Shown: positions 1 through 8,195, counted from the first letter of the stretch. The stretch: 64,000 bases of DNA from Polaromonas sp. YR568 (GCF_900116715.1 NZ_FPBM01000005.1:1-64000); one strand, 5' to 3'. The notes: generated from the letters alone by a model not told the origin. Numbers and translations are program-made.

Positions 1-540
1 TTGCTGGCCGGGGGTTGCCCGGCGGCAACTCACTTTCTTTTGCTTCGCCAAAAGAAAGTAAGCAAAGAAAAGGCGACCCTACTGTCTGCGTCCCTGCGCT
101 TCGCTACGGGCAACCTGCGGTGCTCGGTCCAGCCGGGGTCAAAAACAACTCGCTTCGCTCAAACAAGTTTTTGCCCTGATCCGTCTGGACCTCCGCTCCT
201 CGGCGCAGACAGAAGGGGTGGGGAAGGAATACCAATACCGAATATCAAAAGAAACAAGGACTCGCCGTGGCGAGTCCTTGTTGGTATTTGTCTTTGGTAT
301 TTGGTCCCCGCTCCCGATTGGCCCTTCTGTATGCGCCGAGGAGCGGAGATTCAGGCGGATCAGGGATCGCGTTGTTTGAGCGAAGCGAGTTTAGCGAGAC
401 CCCGCCTGAATCGAGCACCGCAGGTTGCCCCGGAGCGAAGCGCAGGGGACGCAGACAGTAGGGTCGCCTTTTCTTTGGTGACTTTCTTTTGGCGAAGCAA
501 AAGAAAGTTACTTGCCGCCGGGCAACCCCCGGCCAACAAC
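1..540. repeat. Large imperfect inverted repeat, about 540 bp
   Basis: The whole segment reads as one imperfect palindrome. The left arm (about 1-215) matches the reverse complement of the right arm (about 320-540). The block at 6-28 is mirrored at 512-534. Each arm holds its own hairpin: ACTTTCTTTTG at 32-42 pairs with 49-59, and 481-491 pairs with 498-508. The centre is a perfect 12-bp stem, CAAGGACTCGCC at 255-266, pairing with 269-280 across a 2-base loop. Open frames cross the region but mirror the palindrome and resemble no protein family. Repeats with this CTTTTGCTTCGCCAAAAG core are, from memory, common between genes in Burkholderiales. The left end may lie before the window start. 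Confidence 0.8.
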
Positions 541-565
541 CCTCAGAAAAAAGCGCAAAGACCGA

Positions 566-820
566 TCAGCTCAGGTCGGCGATCAAATCAATGTACTGCT
601 GCATCGCGTCGTCCTGCGAGGTGCCTTTGAGGTTATTCCAGGCGTCCCACTTGGCACGGGCCACCATGTCGCCGAAGCCGGGTTTTTTGTCGGTGTTATC
701 ACCGCTGCTGCCTTGCTTGTAGAGCGCGTAAATCTTCAGCAGCGTGGCGTTGTCGGGGCGCTCGCTGAGGTTTTTCGAATCGGCCATGGCTTTGTCGAAG
801 GCGGCTTTCAGGTCTGACAT
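566..820 (-). CDS. Acyl-CoA-binding protein (ACBP)
   Basis: This 84-residue protein has the size of a single-domain ACBP (about 85-90 residues). It begins MSDLKAAFDKA and carries family blocks: LLKIYALYKQ near residues 27-36, GDNTDKKPGF at 40-49 and KWDAWNNLKG at 57-66, with the Tyr, Lys and Trp residues that contact acyl-CoA. It should bind long-chain acyl-CoA esters in the cytoplasm. The open frame continues further upstream, but the short start fits the family and has GGAG about 9 bases before the ATG. It is divergent from the acyltransferase at 963, an enzyme that uses acyl-CoA, so a shared lipid role is likely. Confidence 0.9.
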   Translation of the reverse strand: MSDLKAAFDKAMADSKNLSERPDNATLLKIYALYKQGSSGDNTDKKPGFGDMVARAKWDAWNNLKGTSQDDAMQQYIDLIADLS

Positions 821-962
821 GAGGAATCTCCGTTTTAGAAGTGGGTCACCAATGAGGCGGCTTGGGGTAACTGCCCGGTATCTTAGCGAGGCCGTTGCTT
901 GCAAAATAGGGAACTTACCCCATCCGGGGTGAGTTCGCATCAGTTTCGCATCGGGAGTGCTC

Positions 963-2492
963 ATGGTTACACGCGTTACCGCCCAGGCCGCCGGCCGCAA
1001 AGTGGCAAAGAACGTCCAGAAGAACGTCAAACGGGCCGTATCGGGAACCCTGGGTATTTCAGGGGAGCGCATGAGCAAGGTCGACACGGCCTGGCTGCGC
1101 ATGGACAACGAAGCCAACCTCATGATGATCGTGGGCGTGTGGCAGCTGGCGCCTGGCGTGAAGTACACGGCGGCCTGCGAACGCATTGAAAACAGCTTGC
1201 TCAAATACGACCGCTTCAAGCAGCGCGTGATGGAAGACGCCGCCGGCGCGACCTGGGTGATGGACCGCAACTTCGACCTGGCCAACCATGTGGTGCCCGA
1301 GAAGCTGCCCAAGTCGGCCAACCAGGAGCACGCCCTGCAGGACCGCGTGGCCGAGCTCGCCACCCAGCGCCTGGACCCGAAGCGCCCCTTGTGGCAAATC
1401 CATTTCATTGAGGACTACACCGGGCCCGACGGCGTGAAGGGCAGCGCCATGATCGTGCGCATCCACCACTGCATTGCGGACGGCATCGCCCTGATTTCGG
1501 TGACCATGTCGCTGGTCGACGGCGGCGCGCCGCCGCCCGAGCGGCGCAAGAAGGAGCCTGCCGCGGGCGCGGAGGACTGGATCGCCGACACGCTGCTCAA
1601 GCCTTTTACCGACATCACCGTCAAGGCGCTGGGCGCCGTGGGTGAAGGCGCGGCGCGCTCGCTGGGCATGCTGGGCGACCCGAAGAAGGGCATGGAGCAA
1701 GGCGTGAGCGGCTCCTTCGACATGGCAAAAGTGTTGTTCCAGCTGCTTTCCGACTCAGCCGCGCTGGCGCTGATGCCCGACGACTCCAAGACGCGGCTCA
1801 AAGGCAAGCCCGGCGGCGCCAAGAAGGTCGCCTGGTGCCAGCCGATTCCGCTGGACGAGGTCAAGGCGGTGGGCAAGGCGCTGAACTGCTCGATCAACGA
1901 CGTGCTGCTCAGCTGCGTGGCCGGGGCGCTAGGCGAATACCTGAAATCATTCGGCGACGATGTGGCGGGCCAGGAGATCCGCGCCATGGTGCCGGTGAAC
2001 CTTCGCCCCATGGACCAGGCGCACAAGCTGGGCAACCGCTTCGGCCTGGTGCCGCTGGTGCTGCCCATCGGCGTGGACAACCCCATCGAGCGGGTGTACG
2101 AGGTGCGCAGGCGCATGGCGGCGCTCAAAGGCAGCTATCAGCCGCTTCTGGCCTTCAGCCTGCTGGCGGTGGCGGGCCTCTTGATCAAGCCTGCGCAGGA
2201 CGTGATGCTCAACCTCTTTGCCAAAAAGACCACAGCGGTGATGACCAACGTGCCGGGCCCGCGCGAGAAACTCAAGTTCTGCGGCTCCACGCTGGAGCAA
2301 AGCCTGTTCTGGGTGCCGCAGTCGGGCGACGTGGGTCTGGGTGTCTCCATCCTGAGCTACGGCGGCGGTGTGCAGTTCGGCGTGATCACCGACAGCACGC
2401 TGTGCCCTGAGCCGCAGCGCATCATCGACGAATTCGTGCCCGAGTTCGCCAAACTCTCGATCGTGACCCTAATGCTACCTTGGGGAGAGTGA
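963..2492 (+). CDS. Wax ester synthase / diacylglycerol acyltransferase (WS/DGAT)
   Basis: This 509-residue protein belongs to the bifunctional WS/DGAT family, which moves the acyl group of acyl-CoA to fatty alcohols or diacylglycerol to make storage wax esters or triacylglycerol. The catalytic motif HHCIADG (HHxxxDG) lies at about residues 168-174. Other family blocks are PLWQIHF before it, NCSINDVLLS in the middle and TNVPGP in the C-terminal half. The ATG at 963 has GGGAG 5 bases upstream. An internal ATG at 1071, before MSKVDTAWLRMD where family similarity begins, has AGGGGAG close by and is an alternative start, which would remove a basic 36-residue extension. It is divergent from the ACBP gene. 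Confidence 0.9.
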   Translation: MVTRVTAQAAGRKVAKNVQKNVKRAVSGTLGISGERMSKVDTAWLRMDNEANLMMIVGVWQLAPGVKYTAACERIENSLLKYDRFKQRVMEDAAGATWVMDRNFDLANHVVPEKLPKSANQEHALQDRVAELATQRLDPKRPLWQIHFIEDYTGPDGVKGSAMIVRIHHCIADGIALISVTMSLVDGGAPPPERRKKEPAAGAEDWIADTLLKPFTDITVKALGAVGEGAARSLGMLGDPKKGMEQGVSGSFDMAKVLFQLLSDSAALALMPDDSKTRLKGKPGGAKKVAWCQPIPLDEVKAVGKALNCSINDVLLSCVAGALGEYLKSFGDDVAGQEIRAMVPVNLRPMDQAHKLGNRFGLVPLVLPIGVDNPIERVYEVRRRMAALKGSYQPLLAFSLLAVAGLLIKPAQDVMLNLFAKKTTAVMTNVPGPREKLKFCGSTLEQSLFWVPQSGDVGLGVSILSYGGGVQFGVITDSTLCPEPQRIIDEFVPEFAKLSIVTLMLPWGE

Positions 2493-2626
2493 GCACCTGC
2501 GACGCGCGAAATACGCCCACCTTTTCCAGCAGGGGCCGTGGAACTGGCTTTGCCAGGCCGCAGGCGCCGTCCCCTGCAAGGGGAAAGGACGCTACACAAA
2601 GTGAGCGTCAATAGGGGTGAGCCAGT

Positions 2627-3394
2627 CTAGGCCGCAAAACGCCTTGAGGCAATCGCCAGCAGGCCGTCAAAGATCAGGCTGTCCACCAGCTCGAACTTCA
2701 CCGACATGCTGGGCGCCATCTTCCAGCCGGCGCCGCCGGTCATGATGCATTCGGGCGTTTCGCCGCAGTGGCGGGTGACGTTCTCGACCATGCGGTGAAT
2801 CGCGCCGGCAATGGCGAAGGTGCCGCCGCTGGTCAGCGCGTCGCTGGTGTTGGTGGGAAAGTCGCGCACCTCACCGGTGGGCACATGCAGGCCGGCCGTG
2901 CCGGACTCGAGCGCGCGCAGCATGATGCCGTGGCCCGGAAGAATGAAGCCGCCCAAAAATTTTCCGCTGGCGTCGATCGCCTCCACCGTCACGGCGGTGC
3001 CCACCATGACCACCACGCAGGGTTTGTTCACGCCGCGCGCCAGCAGCCGGTGGCGCGCGCCTATCATCGCCACCCAGCGGTCGGCGCCCAGCCGGGCCGG
3101 ATGGTCGTAGCCGTTGGTGACGCCCGCCTCCTGCGGGCTGGAGACCACCCAACGCGCCGCCACGTCCCACAGCTCCATCTGCTCGGCCACGCGCCGCTTG
3201 ATGGCGTCGGCGGCAACGATGCAGCCGAGAATGCGTGTGGGCGCCGGGATGGCGCCCCATTCTTCTTCTGCGAGCTTGTCGATGTTCTCGAGAAACACTG
3301 CGCCGTTTGCCAGCAGTTTGGCCCCGGGTACAGGGGCTTCGTACTGGGCCCATTTCAGGCGGGTATTACCCACGTCAAGCGCTAGAAAGGTCAT
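2627..3394 (-). CDS. coaX: Type III pantothenate kinase
   Basis: CoaX phosphorylates pantothenate with ATP, the first step of coenzyme A synthesis, in the cytoplasm. The 255-residue protein has the type III hallmarks: the phosphate-binding motif DVGNTRLKW at residues 6-14, the [11 protein letters not shown] block mid-protein, and [11 protein letters not shown], followed by GGFILPG. The start at [12 protein letters not shown] puts the first motif at its usual distance from the N-terminus; the frame could begin 13 codons earlier but no better ribosome site is seen there. In many Burkholderiales coaX follows birA; here its upstream neighbour is a luxR-type gene instead. It is convergent with the WS/DGAT gene, with 134 bases between them and no strong terminator. 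Confidence 0.92.
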   Translation of the reverse strand: MTFLALDVGNTRLKWAQYEAPVPGAKLLANGAVFLENIDKLAEEEWGAIPAPTRILGCIVAADAIKRRVAEQMELWDVAARWVVSSPQEAGVTNGYDHPARLGADRWVAMIGARHRLLARGVNKPCVVVMVGTAVTVEAIDASGKFLGGFILPGHGIMLRALESGTAGLHVPTGEVRDFPTNTSDALTSGGTFAIAGAIHRMVENVTRHCGETPECIMTGGAGWKMAPSMSVKFELVDSLIFDGLLAIASRRFAA

Positions 3395-3479
3395 TTGGCG
3401 GATTATGAACAGGTTTGAAGCCTGCCCGGACACAGACGCCTACAGGTTTTCCAGTAGAAGCCGCCTCTGCGGCCCGCGC

Positions 3480-4163
3480 TCAGATCAGGCCAAACCAGCA
3501 GGCGCGCTGGATGGCGGCCAGCTTGTTGTCGACCTTGAGTTTGGTCATGGCATTGGAAAGGTGAAAGTTCACCGTGCGTTCGCTGCACGCCAGCCGCTCG
3601 CCGGTCTCACGCGCCGTCATGCCCTGGAAGGCCAGACTCAGGCATTCCAGCTCGCGCGGGCTGAGCGGGCTGCGCGCCTCGGCCAGCGCGCGCTTGAGCA
3701 GCGGCCAGATGTTCAGGGCCGACCAGGCCAGCAGGGCCGCCTCGCTACGGTCATGCCACTGGCGCGGGCTGAACAGGTAGCACTCAAAGGCGCGCCCCAC
3801 CGTCAGCGGAAAGGCGATGCGGACCACGCTCTGGTAGCCATGGGCCAGCCAGAGCCGGCGCCAGCGCCCCAGGTTTTCGAAGGCCGACTTGGAAATGTCC
3901 TGCCAGGCGACCAGCGGCGCATCGGAATCGCGCCACGGCGCGCCGAAGTCCCGGCTCTCGGCCAGCGCTTCCGCGGCGTCGAGCAGGCGCGGCGGGTGGA
4001 TGGCAAGGACCAGCCGGTCTTCCTGCCCGCCGAAAGGGTCGGGGCCCAGCACCATGAGCGCCTCGACGGAGAACTCGCGCAGAACCCCCAGCCAGTCGCT
4101 GACGACACCGTCAAGGCTCACACTGTCAAAGTTGGCAGGCAATTGCATCGCTGGAACTTTCAT
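3480..4163 (-). CDS. LuxR-type transcriptional regulator beside the quorum-sensing locus
   Basis: This 227-residue protein has a C-terminal LuxR/GerE helix-turn-helix: LSPRELECLSLAFQGMT, then ACSERTVNFHLSNAM, ending near residue 222. Length and layout (about 160 residues before the HTH) fit autoinducer-type LuxR regulators such as LuxR or TraR. The N-terminal domain is divergent, and I cannot place the usual Trp/Tyr/Asp acyl-homoserine-lactone contacts with confidence. No luxI gene is in the window, so it would be a LuxR solo. It is transcribed away from the kinase gene at 4265, and a lux-box-like dyad lies upstream of cqsA (8008-8031). Regulation of cqsA is an inference. An alternative ATG lies at 4148. 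Confidence 0.82.
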   Translation of the reverse strand: MKVPAMQLPANFDSVSLDGVVSDWLGVLREFSVEALMVLGPDPFGGQEDRLVLAIHPPRLLDAAEALAESRDFGAPWRDSDAPLVAWQDISKSAFENLGRWRRLWLAHGYQSVVRIAFPLTVGRAFECYLFSPRQWHDRSEAALLAWSALNIWPLLKRALAEARSPLSPRELECLSLAFQGMTARETGERLACSERTVNFHLSNAMTKLKVDNKLAAIQRACWFGLI

Positions 4164-4173
4164 AATTCATGAT

Positions 4174-4195
4174 AGTGGCGGCTCTACCCGCCACT
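4174..4195. promoter_or_regulatory. Inverted repeat between luxR-type gene and sensor kinase
   Basis: AGTGGCGG (4174-4181) is repeated inverted as CCGCCACT (4188-4195) with a 6-base spacer. It lies about 10 bases upstream of the luxR-type start and about 70 bases upstream of the kinase start, where an operator or 5' UTR hairpin could act on either gene. It does not resemble the dyad upstream of cqsA. Confidence 0.4.
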
Positions 4196-4264
4196 TTTGG
4201 GGTTGCCCGGGAACGCCGGCAGGTCAGCTCAAACGATGTTGCCTTGTGAATCGTGAAATCGTTA

Positions 4265-5656
4265 ATGGCTCGGATGGGAAGGTATAAGGACAATAGCGCC
4301 AAATGCATCAACCGCATCATCCGCCAGGTCCGCTTGCTCAGGGAAGACTTTAAAGTGAAAAGCGCTCGTTTCAATTCGTGGTTCACCCAGCAGCGCCTGC
4401 TGCAGTGGCTGCGCGAGGAACTGATCCTCGCCCCTCTGGTGCCGGTATTGCACCCGACGCCGCTGCGCATGAAGGGCCTGGGAATATTCACGCTGGTGGG
4501 CCATCCGCTTTTTTACGTGGTCTGGGCCTGGTGGCTGCCGCAGCCTTATGAGAACCTTTGGCTGCGCTGCTTCACCAGCATGCTGGGCTGCCTGCTGATC
4601 TGGAAACCCGTCAGCCAATACCCCTCCAGCCCGCTGGCCGGCGCAGTGTTTACCAGCGTGTTCTGGTTCGAGCTGCCGTTTCTTTTCAGCTGGATGTACT
4701 TTTGCAACAGCGGCAATACCGTCTGGCTGGCCAGCGTGTCCGGCATGATCCTGATTTATTACTTCGTCACCGATTGGCGCATCGCCACCATCGGACTGGT
4801 CGCCGGGGCGCTCTCCGCGTGGGCCCTGTTCCAGGTGTTCGGGCCGGAGGTGCCGGTGCTGCAGGGCCAGCAGTTCACCACCAACATGATGGTCATTGCC
4901 TTTTGCATGAACATGGGCCTGCTGCTGGGGCTTTCTTCTGCCAACCTGCGGCGCGAGCAGCTCTCCAACACCCTCACAACGATGGGGATCATGGCGCACG
5001 AGCTGCGCACGCCGCTGTCGACCGCCGCGCTGCTGGGCGACGCGATACAGCTGGAAGTGCAGCGCCAGCCCGACAACCCGCGCGCGGCCCAGCTGGACAA
5101 ACTCGCCCAGCGGCTGCATATCCTGGTTCGCAACATGAACCACCAGATCGACACGCAGATCGCCAATGCCAGGCTGCTTCAGCTGCCGCGCCACACTGAA
5201 CTGGTGCCGGCCGGCGGGCTGGTCAACGAGGTGGTGGGCGCCTATCCCTTCCAGTCGATGCGCCAGCGCGATTGCGTGCAGGTTGTCATTCACGAGGATT
5301 TCACCTTCCGCTCGTCCTCTACCCAGTTCTCCCAGGTGCTGGACAACCTGATCAAGAACGCCCTGCACTCGCTGATGGCCGCCGACTCGAAATACCCGCC
5401 GGGCGCCTTGCGCATTGAAGTGGGGCAATCGCAGGGCCATGGGCGAATCATCGTGGCCGACGAAGGCCTGGGCGTCGACCCTACCTTGCTGCCGCAGATT
5501 TTCAAGCCGTTTTTTTCCAGCAACCGCGGCACGGGCCACGGCCTGGGTTTGGCCTTTTGCCAGCAAGTGGTACAAAGTGCTGGTGGCAACATTCATGTGA
5601 AGTCCGAGTCTGCCGTGGGGGCAGTTTTTACCATTGAGCTGCCCATCGCAGCCTGA
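4265..5656 (+). CDS. jqsK: CqsS/LqsS/JqsK-like membrane sensor histidine kinase
   Basis: This 463-residue kinase is predicted to sense an alpha-hydroxyketone autoinducer. The N-terminal half has about six hydrophobic segments. The stretch around GHPLFYVVWAWWLPQPYENL and LRC closely resembles the Vibrio cholerae CqsS sensor (WEYWFPQSYENLGLRC). The kinase core follows: H-box MAHELRTPLS with His near residue 245, N-box LDNLIKNAL near 358, G1 VADEGLG near 397 and G2 GTGHGLGLAF near 421. There is no receiver domain, unlike hybrid CqsS but like Legionella LqsS. The next gene, 48 bases on, encodes the likely phosphoacceptor. The start is uncertain: GTG 4253, ATG 4265 and GTG 4355 (GGGAAG 8 bases upstream) are possible. 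Confidence 0.87.
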   Translation: MARMGRYKDNSAKCINRIIRQVRLLREDFKVKSARFNSWFTQQRLLQWLREELILAPLVPVLHPTPLRMKGLGIFTLVGHPLFYVVWAWWLPQPYENLWLRCFTSMLGCLLIWKPVSQYPSSPLAGAVFTSVFWFELPFLFSWMYFCNSGNTVWLASVSGMILIYYFVTDWRIATIGLVAGALSAWALFQVFGPEVPVLQGQQFTTNMMVIAFCMNMGLLLGLSSANLRREQLSNTLTTMGIMAHELRTPLSTAALLGDAIQLEVQRQPDNPRAAQLDKLAQRLHILVRNMNHQIDTQIANARLLQLPRHTELVPAGGLVNEVVGAYPFQSMRQRDCVQVVIHEDFTFRSSSTQFSQVLDNLIKNALHSLMAADSKYPPGALRIEVGQSQGHGRIIVADEGLGVDPTLLPQIFKPFFSSNRGTGHGLGLAFCQQVVQSAGGNIHVKSESAVGAVFTIELPIAA

Positions 5657-5704
5657 TAGCCTTGCACATGACGGCTTTTGACAATCTTCCATAAAACGAC
5701 AACC

Positions 5705-6691
5705 ATGTCCTTTGCACTCTATCGCCGCCCGGGAGGCGTGGTCTTTCTGGATGATGATCCGGATTACCTCGAAATGCTGGCCCAGGTCATGCCGCTGGAC
5801 TGGTACGTGCGCCTCTTTCTGCGGCCGGTGGCCTGCATCGAGTCGCTGCTGGAGGAGCCGGCGCGCTGGGAGGCGGACGCCTGGCGCCAGCAGGAGATCA
5901 TCAACCGCTGGCGCGAAGGCGAGCCGCTGATTCCGCAAATCCTCAAATACTGGCGTGACGACGGCACGGCGCGTTTTGCGCTCACGCAGGTCTGTGTGGT
6001 CGACTACTCGATGCCGGCAATGAGCGGGCTGCGGGTGCTCAGCGAGCTCACGGGCTGGTCGGGCTCGCGCGTACTGCTGACGGGCCGCGCCGATGAGCAG
6101 CTGGCCGTGTCGGCCTTCAACCGCAGCCTGATCGAGCAGTTCATTCCCAAGCAGGCGCCCGATATCCGCCTGCGGCTGACCAACGCCATCCAGGGCCTGC
6201 TGCACCTGGCGGAGCCCCGGCACGAGCAGACCTGGCGCGCCACGCTGTCGCGCGAGCAGCATGAGTTGCTGTGCAGCCCGGCCGTGGCGCAGGCGCTGGA
6301 GAGCCTGGCGCTCCAGCAGGGCTGGATAGAACGCGTCGCCATCGGTGCGCCTTTTGGCGTGCTCGCGCTCGACAACAAGGGGCGCGCCAGCTGGTTGCAG
6401 CTGGAGCCCGCCGCCAACCTGCCGGAGCTGGCCGAGATGGCCGAGTCCCAGGGGTGGGATGCGCCCACGGTGCAAGACGTCCGGGCGGGTAAAAAGCTGA
6501 TCGACCTGGACCTGCAACTGGGCCTGGGCGCGGTGCACAAGTCCCAGCCGCGCCAGGCATTTACCATCGCGGCCGAACCTGCGCCGCTGCATGGCGCCAT
6601 CTTCCCCATCCATGAGTCCTTCTGCCCCGGCTTCATGGCCAGCCACGAACGCTTTATCGCCACCCATGGCGATCGCGACGTGCAAGACTGA
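5705..6691 (+). CDS. jqsR: LqsR/JqsR-like response regulator
   Basis: This 328-residue protein starts with a receiver domain: the acidic pocket FLDDDPD is at residues 15-20, the likely phosphoacceptor is Asp100 in VVDYSMPAMSG, followed by LLTGRAD and a conserved Lys in FIPKQAP. The spacing between the acidic pocket and the phospho-Asp is about 83 residues, against about 45 in ordinary receivers, so roughly 35-40 residues are inserted. The C-terminal half (from about residue 170) has no recognisable DNA-binding domain. Length and position next to the kinase fit Legionella LqsR and Janthinobacterium JqsR. It lies 48 bases after the kinase gene and its stop codon directly abuts the stop of the convergent cqsA. 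Confidence 0.82.
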   Translation: MSFALYRRPGGVVFLDDDPDYLEMLAQVMPLDWYVRLFLRPVACIESLLEEPARWEADAWRQQEIINRWREGEPLIPQILKYWRDDGTARFALTQVCVVDYSMPAMSGLRVLSELTGWSGSRVLLTGRADEQLAVSAFNRSLIEQFIPKQAPDIRLRLTNAIQGLLHLAEPRHEQTWRATLSREQHELLCSPAVAQALESLALQQGWIERVAIGAPFGVLALDNKGRASWLQLEPAANLPELAEMAESQGWDAPTVQDVRAGKKLIDLDLQLGLGAVHKSQPRQAFTIAAEPAPLHGAIFPIHESFCPGFMASHERFIATHGDRDVQD

Positions 6692-7945
6692 CTAGACGTC
6701 CATCTTTGCGCTGCGGGCGCGCCGCGCGATCGGCCAGTCCCAGGGCTTGACGATGGGCGCGATCTCGCGGGCCACCGCCTCCACATGCGACATTTCCGCC
6801 TCGGTCAATGCCGAGCTCAGCGTCAGGCGCACCATCGCGCGGTTGCGGCTGGTGGCCGGCGCGCAAAAGATCGAGCCGATCACGTCACGCGCTTCCAGTT
6901 CATCGCGCAGGATCATGGCCGCCGGTTCGGTGCCGGCTTCGAGCGAGATGATCTGCTCGGTACCCTGGTGGATCGGGTAGCCGATGTCGGTGAAGGTCGA
7001 GCGCAAGCGGCGCGTGTTGGCATGCAGGCGGCGCCTGGCGTCGTCACTGCGCTGCAGCACGCCCACGGTGGCCGCCAGCCCGGCGATCTCGTGAGGCAGC
7101 AGTGAAGAGCTGAAGATATTCGGAAAGCTCGAGATCAGGATGTAGTAACGCATGCTGGCAGGCGCGGTGAAAAAGCCGGCACGGCCCGCAACGGCCTTGG
7201 CCAGGCTGGCGGTGATGAAGTGCACCCGGTCCGTGACGCCCAGCTCGGCGCATAGCCCCGCGCCTTGCGGGCCGTGGGTTCCCAGCGAATGGGATTCATC
7301 GACCACGATCATGCTGTCGTTCTGCTCGGTCACTTCCAGGATTTCGTGCAATCGACAGACCGCCCCGGTGGTGCTGTAAACCGAGTCGACCACGACAACG
7401 CCGGGGCCGTGGGTTTTCATCATCCGAGCGAGATGCTCGGGGCTGTTGTGGCGAAAGGCGTGTGCCGGTGCACGCGCGGCATGGGCGCCTTCCCACAAGG
7501 AGGCATGCGCAAGCGAGTCAAGGTAGATCGGTGTCTGGGCGTCCGCAATGATTTGCAGCAAGCCCATGTTGGCGGTGTAGCCGGACTGGCAGAGAAAGCC
7601 GTCGTCCTTGCCGACCCAGCTTGCCAGCGATTTCTCCAGCGCATGCGCCGGGTGCGAACCCAGAAGGAAGACACCGGACTGAACGACGCTTTCCCTGTCG
7701 CGGGTCAATGCGGAAATCTGGGCCTGCACGATTTCCGGATGCCCGGTGACGTTGAGGTAGTCATTACCATCGAGCCGAACCGCGCCCGCACCCGGCGAGC
7801 GGCCGTGCAGGATGAACTTGTCACCCCACTGCTGCGCCCAGCGAGGCGCGAATTCGTGTGCGATGCGCTCTTGAAGCCGCTTGCCAAGCGAGGGGTTGTG
7901 AGGTGTCCTGGCACTGGAGGATATTTCGCGTTCTAGGACTTGCAT
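6692..7945 (-). CDS. cqsA: CqsA-type alpha-hydroxyketone autoinducer synthase
   Basis: This 417-residue PLP enzyme (fold type I, alpha-oxoamine synthase family) condenses an acyl-CoA with an amino-acid-derived substrate to make the precursor of a CAI-1 or LAI-1 type signal. It can be told from BioF and Kbl by CqsA-specific blocks: SGYTANMGLLQ, LAHASLWEGA, VVVDSVYSTTG, VDESHSLGTHGPQGAG (Asp216) and TASLAKAVAGRAG with PLP Lys250. Vibrio CqsA has DSIYSTLG, DESHSLGTHGPNGAG and TASLAKTFAYRAG at the matching places. The ATG has GGAG about 8 bases upstream. It is convergent with the response regulator, and its upstream region has a lux-box-like dyad. Other names for this family are LqsA and JqsA. 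Confidence 0.92.
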   Translation of the reverse strand: MQVLEREISSSARTPHNPSLGKRLQERIAHEFAPRWAQQWGDKFILHGRSPGAGAVRLDGNDYLNVTGHPEIVQAQISALTRDRESVVQSGVFLLGSHPAHALEKSLASWVGKDDGFLCQSGYTANMGLLQIIADAQTPIYLDSLAHASLWEGAHAARAPAHAFRHNSPEHLARMMKTHGPGVVVVDSVYSTTGAVCRLHEILEVTEQNDSMIVVDESHSLGTHGPQGAGLCAELGVTDRVHFITASLAKAVAGRAGFFTAPASMRYYILISSFPNIFSSSLLPHEIAGLAATVGVLQRSDDARRRLHANTRRLRSTFTDIGYPIHQGTEQIISLEAGTEPAAMILRDELEARDVIGSIFCAPATSRNRAMVRLTLSSALTEAEMSHVEAVAREIAPIVKPWDWPIARRARSAKMDV

Positions 7946-8007
7946 GAGGGAGCTCCGTTTGATTGAGGAGTCCCATTGAAAGCTCTCACACAAATTGATA
8001 CGGCTTA

Positions 8008-8031
8008 CCCCCTGTCAGTTCTGACAGGGGG
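8008..8031. promoter_or_regulatory. Perfect dyad with lux-box pattern upstream of cqsA
   Basis: CCCCCTGTCAG (8008-8018) is repeated inverted as CTGACAGGGGG (8021-8031) around TT. The inner 20 bases (8010-8029) have the CT-N12-AG spacing typical of LuxR-family binding sites, with CT at 8012-8013 and AG at 8026-8027. It lies 63-86 bases upstream of the cqsA ATG. There is no T-run on the rhodanese side, so a terminator is less likely than an operator. Confidence 0.6.
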
Positions 8032-8195
8032 CACTTGTTTACACCCTTCCCTCGATCTGAAAATGCGAACTATTCACTTCATTTTCGAAAAGCAGATACG
8101 CCGTTCACTTACATATTTGTGTCACAAAAAGTATAGACAAGGGCGCGAATCCTTGCTCTCTCTGCAACGTATTTCGGCAGCGTATTTCGGCAGGC

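Noticed and set aside
1..630. Open frame of 209 codons running through the first palindrome
   Set aside because: It follows the inverted repeat and has no protein-like features; the segment is better described as a repeat.
917..930. Short ACCCC/GGGGT dyad before the WS/DGAT gene
   Set aside because: Five-base arms are too short to separate from chance in GC-rich DNA.
4262..6685. Very long open frame (about 800 codons) on the minus strand opposite the kinase and response regulator genes
   Set aside because: Its translation is His/Gln/Arg/Gly-rich with no family motifs. It is the antisense shadow of two well-supported GC-rich genes.
8168..8193. 13-bp perfect tandem repeat after the rhodanese gene
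   Set aside because: Only two copies and no CRISPR-like spacing; a local duplication.
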